From RGIG5612 sp045616165 (GTDB lineage: Bacteria; Bacillota; Clostridia; Lachnospirales; Lachnospiraceae): a stretch of DNA of 54,495 nucleotides. Made by a program: the position numbers and the translations under genes. How positions within the stretch are numbered: position 1 is the stretch's first letter; each line of letters opens with the position of its first letter. The notes below the pieces were generated by a model, which made no database searches, was not told where the DNA came from, and worked only from the letters and a program-made list of their open reading frames with translations. Positions 45,027 to 52,510 of the stretch are shown here, piece after piece. The DNA lies in assembly GCA_045616165.1 (NCBI GenBank), contig JAZLGF010000019.1, positions 1-54,495 on the forward strand, in the 5' to 3' direction.

Positions 45027-46028
45027 ATGGCATTATTTGAATCTTATGAAAGACGTATTGATCAAATCAATAAAGTACTTAATGAAAACGGCATCTCCTC
45101 TTTAGAAGAAGCTGAAAGAATAACAAAGGAGAAAGGCCTTGATATATATGCACAGGTTCGTGCTATTCAGCCTATATGCTTTGAAAATGCATGCTGGGCT
45201 TATACTGTAGGTGCGGCACTTGCAATTAAGAAAGGTCAAAGCCGTGCTGCAGATATCGCAGCTACTTTAGGCGAGGGACTTCAGGCTTTTTGTATTCCTG
45301 GTAGTGTTGCTGATCAAAGAAAAGTTGGATTAGGACATGGTAACTTAGGTAAGATGCTTTTAGAAGAAGAAACAGAATGCTTTGCTTTTTTAGCTGGACA
45401 TGAAAGTTTTGCGGCAGCAGAAGGCGCAATTGGCATTGCTGAAAAAGCAAACAAGGTTAGAAAAAAACCTTTAAGAATTATTTTGAATGGTCTTGGAAAA
45501 GATGCTGCAAAAATTATTTCTAGAATTAATGGATTTACTTATGTACAAACTGAGTATGATTATAAGAGTGGACAATTAAAAGAAATTAGTCGTACGTCAT
45601 ATTCTCAGGGTGTAAGAGGCAGTGTAAATTGCTATGGTGCTAATGATGTTTTAGAAGGCGTTGCAATTATGCATAAAGAGGGCGTTGATGTTTCTATTAC
45701 GGGTAACTCAACTAACCCAACTCGTTTCCAACATCCTGTTGCAGGTACTTATAAAAAAGAATGCGTTGAGATGGGTAAAAAATATTTTAGTGTTGCTTCA
45801 GGTGGTGGTACAGGTCGTACACTTCATCCAGATAACATGGCAGCAGGTCCAGCTTCTTATGGAATGACTGATACTATGGGACGTATGCATTCAGATGCTC
45901 AATTTGCGGGTAGTTCATCTGTTCCTGCACATGTTGAGATGATGGGACTTATTGGAATGGGAAATAATCCTATGGTTGGAGCAACCGTAGCAGTTGCTGT
46001 GGCAGTAGCTCAAGCAATGGAAAAATAA
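45027..46028 (+). CDS. GGGtGRT protein (function unknown)
   Basis: 333-aa protein carrying the defining motif GGGTGRT at residues 259-265, followed by LHPDNMAAGPASYGMTDTMGRMHSD. The family is named only for this motif and occurs next to NifU-like scaffolds in anaerobic Firmicutes; its biochemistry is not known to me. The Gly-rich loop may bind a nucleotide or cofactor phosphate (inference). No signal peptide or membrane segment, so cytoplasmic. AGGAGG supports the start. Lies between the scaffold gene and a methyltransferase-like gene. Confidence 0.85.
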   Translation: MALFESYERRIDQINKVLNENGISSLEEAERITKEKGLDIYAQVRAIQPICFENACWAYTVGAALAIKKGQSRAADIAATLGEGLQAFCIPGSVADQRKVGLGHGNLGKMLLEEETECFAFLAGHESFAAAEGAIGIAEKANKVRKKPLRIILNGLGKDAAKIISRINGFTYVQTEYDYKSGQLKEISRTSYSQGVRGSVNCYGANDVLEGVAIMHKEGVDVSITGNSTNPTRFQHPVAGTYKKECVEMGKKYFSVASGGGTGRTLHPDNMAAGPASYGMTDTMGRMHSDAQFAGSSSVPAHVEMMGLIGMGNNPMVGATVAVAVAVAQAMEK

Positions 46029-46046
46029 ATTAACTAAGGAGACTTT

Positions 46047-47093
46047 ATGAGCGAATATTCAAACATGACAAATTGGATGGAGGTTATGAGACTTCGAGAG
46101 AAGAAGCCACCACTTCCTATTTTGGCTTTTCCTGCAGTACAGTTGCTTTATGTAACTACTAATGAACTTGTTCAAAGTTCAACTCTCCAAGCTCTTGGTA
46201 TTAAAATGATGGCTGATAAATTTAATTTACCAGCAGCAATAGGGTATATGGATCTTTCAGTAGAAGCAGAAGCTTTTGGTGCGCATACAGTTTATTCAGT
46301 TGATGAAATTCCTACTATTATTGGACAACTTATTAAGAACGAAGAAGAAGCTAAGAACTTAAAAATTCCAGAGATAGGTGCTGGAAGGACTGCTAAGGTT
46401 GTTGATGGTATAGCTAAGGCTAGAAGAATTGTTAGGGATAAGCCACTTTTTGCTGAATGCGTAGGACCTTTCTCACTTGCTGGAAGACTTATGGATGTTA
46501 ATGAGGCTATGGTTAATTGCTATGATGAGCCTGAGATGGTTCATATTCTTCTTGAAAAGGCAACAGTATTTATAAAAAAATATATTCAAGCTTTTAAGGA
46601 AGTTGGAGCAGATGGAATAATTATTGCTGAGCCTTTAGCAGGTGTTTTATCTCCTGAAATAGCTAAAGAATTTTCTCATAAGTATGTAAAAGAAATTGTT
46701 GATGAACTTCAAGATGATGATTTTGTATTTATCTATCATAATTGTGGTAACGGAGTTCCTTTCCAACTTGATGATATTTATGCTCTTGGATGCAAGGCTT
46801 ACCATTTTGGTGATTCAATTAATATGAGAGAAGTTCTTGAAAAGACTCCAGAAGATATTTTGGTAATGGGTAATGTTTCACCAGCAAAAGCGTTTATCGC
46901 GGGTAAACCTCAAATTTGTGCATCAGCTACTTATTATCTTTTAACTGAGTGTCGTAAATTTAAGAATTTCTGGGTAAGTTCGGGATGTGATATTCCTCCT
47001 CTTACGGATTTTGAAAATATTGAGGCATTTTTTAATGTTGCTAATGAATTCTATTATATTAGGGATTTAGTTAGGGATATGAATAGAAAATAA
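46047..47093 (+). CDS. uroporphyrinogen decarboxylase family protein, MtaA/CmuA-like
   Basis: 348-aa TIM-barrel protein of the UroD superfamily, in the branch containing methylcobamide:coenzyme M methyltransferases. The zinc site of that branch is conserved: H231 and C233 in YHNCGNG, and C314 in SSGCDIPP. True uroporphyrinogen decarboxylases lack this His-x-Cys...Cys set, so haem synthesis is unlikely. A corrinoid-dependent methyl transfer is suggested, yet no corrinoid protein or partner methyltransferase gene is in the window. Last gene of the operon; a terminator follows. Confidence 0.82.
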   Translation: MSEYSNMTNWMEVMRLREKKPPLPILAFPAVQLLYVTTNELVQSSTLQALGIKMMADKFNLPAAIGYMDLSVEAEAFGAHTVYSVDEIPTIIGQLIKNEEEAKNLKIPEIGAGRTAKVVDGIAKARRIVRDKPLFAECVGPFSLAGRLMDVNEAMVNCYDEPEMVHILLEKATVFIKKYIQAFKEVGADGIIIAEPLAGVLSPEIAKEFSHKYVKEIVDELQDDDFVFIYHNCGNGVPFQLDDIYALGCKAYHFGDSINMREVLEKTPEDILVMGNVSPAKAFIAGKPQICASATYYLLTECRKFKNFWVSSGCDIPPLTDFENIEAFFNVANEFYYIRDLVRDMNRK

Positions 47094-47108
47094 TATTTAA
47101 GAAATAAT

Positions 47109-47147
47109 AAAACGGACTACTTCGAAATTATAAGTAGTCCGTTTTTT
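47109..47147. terminator. bidirectional terminator between convergent genes
   Basis: AAACGGACTACTT (47110-47122) pairs perfectly with AAGTAGTCCGTTT (47132-47144), with a T run after it on the plus strand and an A-rich stretch before it that becomes a T-rich tail on the minus strand. It serves both the operon ending at 47093 and the LCP gene ending at 47178. Confidence 0.9.
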
Positions 47148-47177
47148 GTATATAAATTTTATAAGCTTTTATAGAAA

Positions 47178-49454
47178 TTATGGTTCAGTAGTTTCTTCTT
47201 CCCCTCCGCCACTTTCTTCAGTGGTTTCTTCTTCGCTGCCACCTTCTTCAGAGGATTCCTCTTCACCAGTTTCTTCTTCACCAGTTTCCTCTTCACTAGT
47301 AGTTTCTGTTTCCATAGTTTCTTCTTCATCTTCATCAAGAGTTTCTTCAACAGGAAGTGGGGTAATTACATATGAGTAATCATCACCGTCTTGCATCTGA
47401 CGAGCTTCAACTTTTTCACCTGCGTAAAGCTGTCCCATAACTTTCTTAACAAGGTTAATTGAACCGGTATATGGCATAACAACTGATAATCCAATTCCGC
47501 CACTAGCGTATGAAGGTTGGGTCATAGGAACGCCTTCGGCTTGAACCTTAGAAATGTTCCATCCACCACCTTCTGCCAATTGTTTTTTAATCAGAGCAGA
47601 AATACTTTCTTTTGGTATATTTGTTACGCATACACGCTCAAGAGTATTTACTAATTGTGAATATGCTGTAAGTCCTGTTGATGAAAGTAATTTATGAATG
47701 ATGGCTTCAATTACTTGTTGTTGATGACGGCCTCTTGCAAAGTCACCATCAAAGAATGCTTGACGTTCACGAACGTATTCTAGGGCATAATCACCAGAAA
47801 GATGTTGTAAACCACCTTTAAAGGAAACGCCTTGATTTGAAACGAAACTCATTTCTACGTCAATATCAATTCCACCAATCGCATCAATAATGTCAATAAA
47901 TGATGAGAAGTTTACATAACCATAAAAGTCTATATCATAACCAAACAATTCTTTCATGGTGTCAATTTGAGTGTCTAGTCCATAAATACCAGCATGTGTT
48001 ATTTTATCTCTTGCAGTTCCAGAAATTCCAGGGAATATAACATAATAATCTCTTGGAACACTTATTAACAATACTTCATGTGATACTGGATTAACAGCTA
48101 TTAACATGTTAACATCGCTTCGTCCACCAATAGATAATTCGCCATATTCGTCATTACCAGAAATAAAAAACAAGAATGGTTGAGTTGTAACATTTACATT
48201 AGTATTTGATTTGATGTTTATTTTAGTTTTACTCTTAAATGTATATATTATTTTTATTTCACTGTTTAAATTTTCATGTTTTTCTGCCATATCAGGCATA
48301 AGATCATTATTAAAAATGATTACTCTTGTTTTTTTAGAGTAGAGAGCATCTATTAATTCAATCTGATTAGCATAATCCTGAGTTTTTAATTTACTTCCAG
48401 CTTCTTTTTCAATAGCCTTCATAGCTTCGTTTAAGATTAAAGGCTTAAATGAACTCATTGTGCCAAAAGTTTCGTTTTTAACATCTTTTAATGATTCCGC
48501 TTTATCAGAAGTTAGAACCGCAACATGTACTTTATTAATTGTATACCCTGTTTCTGAAGAAACGGCATCAATTGCTTTCTTTGTAAGCGCAACAAAATAA
48601 CTTCCGGCAATTAATACAACACACATGAATATACAAATTATTCTTCCGGCTAATCTTAATTTTGCATTTCTGTTTACTTTCTTTATTTGTGTAAGAATAA
48701 GGCCTGCTGCAATTACTACTAATAAAACGATTGCAACTATTAACCATATAGTTGGGATAATATCAACTATGAGAAGTAGAACTATCAAAAATAATGATAA
48801 AGCAGCTTCAAAGCATGCAAGTAAAAGGAAAACTATATCAGACTTTTTATTTTTTGTGTCTTTATCAATTTTTTTCTTTTTTCGTTCATTACGTTCATTG
48901 TTACGATAATCTTCATATTCTTGTTTGCTATATTCTTCGAATTCATCAATATCAAATGATTCAAAAAGCTCATCTGGATTAAAATCATCAAAATCATTTG
49001 CATTAAAGTCTATTTGTTTATTTTTTGAAGAAGAGTAAGAAGGATTAAAATATTCATCTTGATATAAATCGAAATTATAATCGTCAAATTCTCTTTCTTT
49101 TTGACGAACTCTTCCAGGTACGCTATCGTATCCGGCATTTACATTTTCACGGCCAATGTTTGAATATCTTTTTTTTCTATTCGCAGTTGTTTCATCATGT
49201 TTTCTGGATGGAAGATAATCAGTGTTATTGCTATAGAATTCTTCTTCGTAACTTTTATATTGTCTTTCATTAGTTTGTATATGGGAAGAACCTGTGCGCA
49301 TAGATTGACTTACACGGCGTTCTCTTGGAATGTATTCTTCTTCAGAAACAAATTGTTTTGCAGGTCTTCGTTGCTCAGGTCTAGTTGGACGGCCGTATTG
49401 GCTGCCATTTCCTATTACATTGTTTCTTCTGTTGTTTGAACCATATTCGTTCAT
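47178..49454 (-). CDS. LytR-CpsA-Psr (LCP) family protein with long N-terminal region
   Basis: LCP enzymes transfer teichoic acids or capsular glycans from lipid carriers to peptidoglycan. About 758 aa from ATG 49454 (GAAAGGA just upstream; the longer frame starts upstream of that site). About 200 disordered cytoplasmic residues rich in Arg, Asn, Asp and Tyr, three membrane helices (about 205-295), an extracytoplasmic region, then the LCP domain (about 445-600) with PRDYYVIFPG, DKITHAGIYG, GGIDIDVE and RERQAFFDGDFARGRHQQQVI. The tail is an almost pure Glu/Thr/Ser/Gly run. Most LCP proteins have a single helix and 300-500 residues. Attached polymer unknown. Confidence 0.9.
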   Translation of the reverse strand: MNEYGSNNRRNNVIGNGSQYGRPTRPEQRRPAKQFVSEEEYIPRERRVSQSMRTGSSHIQTNERQYKSYEEEFYSNNTDYLPSRKHDETTANRKKRYSNIGRENVNAGYDSVPGRVRQKEREFDDYNFDLYQDEYFNPSYSSSKNKQIDFNANDFDDFNPDELFESFDIDEFEEYSKQEYEDYRNNERNERKKKKIDKDTKNKKSDIVFLLLACFEAALSLFLIVLLLIVDIIPTIWLIVAIVLLVVIAAGLILTQIKKVNRNAKLRLAGRIICIFMCVVLIAGSYFVALTKKAIDAVSSETGYTINKVHVAVLTSDKAESLKDVKNETFGTMSSFKPLILNEAMKAIEKEAGSKLKTQDYANQIELIDALYSKKTRVIIFNNDLMPDMAEKHENLNSEIKIIYTFKSKTKINIKSNTNVNVTTQPFLFFISGNDEYGELSIGGRSDVNMLIAVNPVSHEVLLISVPRDYYVIFPGISGTARDKITHAGIYGLDTQIDTMKELFGYDIDFYGYVNFSSFIDIIDAIGGIDIDVEMSFVSNQGVSFKGGLQHLSGDYALEYVRERQAFFDGDFARGRHQQQVIEAIIHKLLSSTGLTAYSQLVNTLERVCVTNIPKESISALIKKQLAEGGGWNISKVQAEGVPMTQPSYASGGIGLSVVMPYTGSINLVKKVMGQLYAGEKVEARQMQDGDDYSYVITPLPVEETLDEDEEETMETETTSEEETGEEETGEEESSEEGGSEEETTEESGGGEEETTEP

Positions 49455-49597
49455 AGGAGTTCCTTTCAATGATTATTAAAAAATAATAATCTTTTTTTGT
49501 GTTTTTAATATGAAAATTCTCAATAAAAAAAGTACATAATATTATATTTATTTTGCCTAATAATTTCAAGCATTATGTATAGAGAAAGGAATCCTCG

Positions 49598-49639
49598 TTT
49601 TAAGGTCATTTCGGAACATTTTAAGGTCGTTTCGGAACA
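49598..49639. repeat. two tandem 21-bp repeats upstream of the antitoxin gene
   Basis: TTTTAAGGTCATTTCGGAACA (split: TTTTAAGGTC at 49598, ATTTCGGAACA to 49618) is repeated directly at 49619-49639 with one change (A to G). The period is exactly two helical turns and a third unit begins with TTTT. It lies 65 bp before the ribbon-helix-helix gene and may be its operator. Confidence 0.7.
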
Positions 49640-49703
49640 TTTTCATGGTTAAAAATATTTTATTGTGATAGTGTTTGGAAAAACTTTTAAGGAGGTGGTG
49701 TTA

Positions 49704-49892
49704 ATGATAGTTTCTATCAGACTTAATAGTTCTGATGCCGAGCTGATTAAATGTTTTGCAGATCATAATGGAGTTAGTGTATCTGGAATTTTTAGACAGG
49801 CCGTTATGGAATATATTGAAAAACATTATATTGAAGCTTTAACAGCAAAGGAGGTGAACGAAGAAGATAATTACTTTACATTAAACAGATAA
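49704..49892 (+). CDS. ribbon-helix-helix protein, RelB-like orphan antitoxin
   Basis: 62-aa protein. Start ATG 49704 follows AAGGAGGTG; the frame from 49665 lies upstream of that site. The N-terminus VSIRLNSSDAELIKCFADHNGVSVSGIFRQAVMEYIEKH has the strand-helix-helix pattern of MetJ/Arc-type DNA-binding antitoxins of RelE toxins. Such antitoxins repress their own operon. The usual toxin gene is missing: the stop TAATG leads into a frame of only 14 codons, then a terminator. It may therefore be a relict or a stand-alone regulator. Confidence 0.75.
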   Translation: MIVSIRLNSSDAELIKCFADHNGVSVSGIFRQAVMEYIEKHYIEALTAKEVNEEDNYFTLNR

Positions 49893-49936
49893 TGTATCTG
49901 TATTTTGGAATCAAATTTAAAAATAATATTCATTGA
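49892..49936 (+). pseudogene. 14-codon frame in the position of a lost toxin gene
   Basis: An ATG overlaps the antitoxin stop as TAATG, the coupling typical of RelB-RelE pairs, but the frame stops after 14 codons (MYLYFGIKFKNNIH). It has no clear toxin homology at this length; calling it a toxin remnant rests on position only. Confidence 0.25.
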
Positions 49937-49943
49937 AATGCAT

Positions 49944-49986
49944 CAAAGACACAGCAAGTTTTATACTAGGCTGTGTCTTTGTTAAT
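49944..49986 (+). terminator. terminator after the antitoxin gene
   Basis: Perfect 12-bp stem CAAAGACACAGC (49944-49955) and GCTGTGTCTTTG (49970-49981) with a 14-nt loop, followed by a short T-containing tail. It separates the antitoxin from upp. Confidence 0.75.
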
Positions 49987-49987
49987 G

Positions 49988-50016
49988 TTGTAAATACAGA
50001 GCCATCGTGATATACT
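49988..50016 (+). promoter_or_regulatory. upp promoter
   Basis: TTGTAA (49988-49993), 17-bp spacer, TATACT (50011-50016) preceded by TGA, an extended -10. The leader to the upp ATG is about 53 nt and carries GGAGGG. Confidence 0.7.
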
Positions 50017-50075
50017 TTTAGTAATATGTAATTATAAGTTTTTATGTTTAACTTATATATTTTTTGGAGGGTACA

Positions 50076-50696
50076 ATGTTAACAGTTCTTGATCATTCTC
50101 TTATAAAACACAAACTTAGTATCATGAGACAAGAAGATACTTCTACTTATATTTTCAAACAAAATCTTGATGAGATAGCAAAGTTGATGGCTTATGAAGT
50201 TACTAGAAATGTTCCAATAGTTGAAAAGAAAATCACAACACCTATTTGTGATACTGTTGGATATGAAGTAGCAGAGCAGATAGTTCTTGTTCCAATTCTT
50301 AGAGCGGGTATTGGTCTCGTTGATGGATTTAGAGATATTATTCCAACAGCGAAGATTGGCCATATCGGAATGTATCGTGATGAAGAAACTCTTGTGCCTC
50401 ATGAGTATTATGCTAGATTCCCAAAGGGAATGAAAGAATCATTAGTTATTGTTACTGATCCTATGCTTGCTACTGGTGGTAGTGCTTCTGCTGCAATTAC
50501 TAATATTAAAAAAAGAGGAGCTAAGAAGATTTTACTTGTTTGCTTAGTTGGTGTTCCTGAGGGTGTTGCACGTATAGAAAAAGATCATCCAGATGTTGAT
50601 ATTACTTTAGCTGCACTTGATGAAGGACTTAACGATAAAGGATATATTGTTCCAGGTCTTGGTGATGCAGGAGATAGACTTTTTGGAACGGACTAA
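50076..50696 (+). CDS. upp: uracil phosphoribosyltransferase
   Basis: Pyrimidine salvage enzyme making UMP from uracil and PRPP. Start ATG 50076 follows GGAGGG; the longer frame from TTG 50064 would include that site. 206 aa, the family standard. Motifs: VLDHSLIKHKLSIMR, VPILRAGIGLVDG, the PRPP loop VTDPMLATGGSASAA and the uracil-binding YIVPGLGDAGDR. First gene of an operon leading to dgt and dnaG. Confidence 0.97.
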   Translation: MLTVLDHSLIKHKLSIMRQEDTSTYIFKQNLDEIAKLMAYEVTRNVPIVEKKITTPICDTVGYEVAEQIVLVPILRAGIGLVDGFRDIIPTAKIGHIGMYRDEETLVPHEYYARFPKGMKESLVIVTDPMLATGGSASAAITNIKKRGAKKILLVCLVGVPEGVARIEKDHPDVDITLAALDEGLNDKGYIVPGLGDAGDRLFGTD

Positions 50697-50708
50697 TTGG
50701 GGGATTTA

Positions 50709-51500
50709 TTGAGTAAAGATTCTAATGATAAATTAGTTAATAATACTGAAAGTTCAGATGGAGAAAATGATAAGTCTTCTTTTATTAAAGATGATTCAAA
50801 TAGTTCTAATGTAGTTTCGCAAAAAAAAATCTCAAATCTTAAGCAGTTTGCTATAGAAAAAAGGATAGGCATTACTTGTATTGGAATTGCTGTTCTAATA
50901 GCTATACTTATCATCATGATTTTTTTAGTTTTTTCAAAAGACGATACTGATAATTCTATGGCAAAATATCTTGATAATATGCGTACACAAGAAATTATAG
51001 AATGCGACATCGAACAAGTTAATTTCTTTTTTAAATCATATTATGATGCATTAAGTGAAGGCAACACGACTATTATCGAAGGTCTATATGATGACCCTTC
51101 AAAAGCAAATATTACAACTGAAGTTTCTGAGATTGTAGAAAAATTTGATAATATTAAAGTTTATGTCACAAAGGGATTAAAAGATAAAGAACTTGTTGCG
51201 TTTGTATATAATGAGCTTAAGTTTCCAAATATTGAAACATTAGCCCCAGCGGTTGATACTTATTATTTATCTTATAACGAATTAAATAATAGTCTTAAAA
51301 TAATAACTAATATGTTTACAGACCCATCAATAATAAAATTTATTAATGTTGTAGCAAAGAAAGAACCGGTTCGTTCATTACTTACAAATACAAATGATAA
51401 ACTTAATGAAGCTCTTGAAGCGGATAGCCAATTTAAAAGCTTATATCTTATCATGCAATCTATGACGGACAATGCTGAATATAAAACACCAGAAGAATAA
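50709..51500 (+). CDS. uncharacterised single-pass membrane protein
   Basis: About 263 aa. The start is uncertain: TTG 50709 (after GGGGGA) or TTG 50697, one base after the upp stop. The N-terminus is a hydrophilic Ser/Asn/Asp-rich segment of about 55 residues, then one membrane helix (about 57-80, IGITCIGIAVLIAILIIMIF), then an extracytoplasmic domain. The stretch VNFFFKSYYDALSEGN followed by IKVYVTKGLKDKELVAFVYNELKF resembles the NTF2/SnoaL-like fold seen in small export-associated domains, by pattern only. No named family recognised. Conserved position between upp and dgt in relatives would be informative. Confidence 0.65.
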   Translation: MSKDSNDKLVNNTESSDGENDKSSFIKDDSNSSNVVSQKKISNLKQFAIEKRIGITCIGIAVLIAILIIMIFLVFSKDDTDNSMAKYLDNMRTQEIIECDIEQVNFFFKSYYDALSEGNTTIIEGLYDDPSKANITTEVSEIVEKFDNIKVYVTKGLKDKELVAFVYNELKFPNIETLAPAVDTYYLSYNELNNSLKIITNMFTDPSIIKFINVVAKKEPVRSLLTNTNDKLNEALEADSQFKSLYLIMQSMTDNAEYKTPEE

Positions 51501-51505
51501 TTCGA

Positions 51506-52510
51506 ATGAATATAAGAAAAGAAAGAGAACAATTTGAAGAAAAAACTTTAAGCAAATTTGCTACTTTAAGTAGTAAGTCTAAAGGGCGTACTATATATGA
51601 GGAGCCTTGTGAAATACGTACATGTTTTCAAAGGGATAGAGACCGAATTATTCATTGTAAGTCTTTTAGAAGATTAAAACATAAAACCCAGGTTTTTCTT
51701 GCACCATCAGGTGATCACTATAGAACAAGACTTACACATACGTTGGAAGTATCACAAATTGCAAGAACAATAGCGAATGCCCTTTGGCTTAACGAGGACT
51801 TAACAGAAGCAATTGCGCTTGGTCATGATTTAGGTCACACGCCTTTTGGACATGCAGGAGAAAGAGCTATTAATACACGCATACCTTTTGAACATCAAAT
51901 TCAAAGTTTGCGTATTGTTGAAAAATTAGAAAATGAAGGTAAAGGTCTTAACCTTTCATGGGAAGTAAGAGATGGGATTGTTAACCACGGCATGGGAGGA
52001 AGAGCAGCCACATTAGAAGGTAGAGTAGTTAGATTAGCTGATAAAATTGCTTATATTAATCATGATATGGATGATGCGATTCGTGCTGGAATTTTATCAG
52101 AAGATGATATTCCAAAAGGAATTTCTGCTGTATTAGGAGATACTAGAAAAGAACGTTTAGATTTTTTGATTAAGAATATTATTTCTTTTTCAAGAGATAA
52201 AGATGATATACTTATGTCAGATGAAGTTTATGACGCAATGATTAAACTTAGACAGTTTATGTTTGATAATTTATATTTGAGATTTGATGGCGAATGTAAA
52301 ACAGAAGAATCAAAATCAGAAGCTATGGTTGAAAGCGCATTTGATTTTTTTGTAGCACATCCAGAAAGACTTCCTGATGATTTCAAGAATTGGATTAAAA
52401 AAGGTGTTTCTTGTAAACGTGCTGTTAGTGATTATATTTCAAGTATGACGGATTATTATTTTATTGATGTTTTTAAGAACCTTTATATTCCAGAATTTTG
52501 GGGAAAGTGA
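51506..52510 (+). CDS. dgt: deoxyguanosinetriphosphate triphosphohydrolase-like protein
   Basis: HD-domain phosphohydrolase that removes triphosphate from dNTPs. 334 aa, matching the shorter Firmicute dGTPase-like class. The HD metal site is visible as H78 in THTLEVSQIART and H107-D108 in GHDLGHTPFGH, with the later LADKIAYINHDMDDA Asp. N-terminal block RDRDRIIHCKSFRRLKHKTQVF is diagnostic. Sits directly before dnaG, sharing the TGATG stop-start, a common Firmicute arrangement. Confidence 0.94.
   Translation: MNIRKEREQFEEKTLSKFATLSSKSKGRTIYEEPCEIRTCFQRDRDRIIHCKSFRRLKHKTQVFLAPSGDHYRTRLTHTLEVSQIARTIANALWLNEDLTEAIALGHDLGHTPFGHAGERAINTRIPFEHQIQSLRIVEKLENEGKGLNLSWEVRDGIVNHGMGGRAATLEGRVVRLADKIAYINHDMDDAIRAGILSEDDIPKGISAVLGDTRKERLDFLIKNIISFSRDKDDILMSDEVYDAMIKLRQFMFDNLYLRFDGECKTEESKSEAMVESAFDFFVAHPERLPDDFKNWIKKGVSCKRAVSDYISSMTDYYFIDVFKNLYIPEFWGK

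Noticed and set aside
46047..47093. Annotation as haem-pathway uroporphyrinogen decarboxylase HemE
   Set aside because: The His-x-Cys...Cys zinc set of the MtaA/CmuA branch is present and no other haem genes are nearby.
47146..47379. 77-codon plus-strand Ser/Val/Pro-rich frame
   Set aside because: It is antisense to the Glu/Thr/Ser-rich C-terminal tail of the LCP gene and starts in the terminator region without a binding site.
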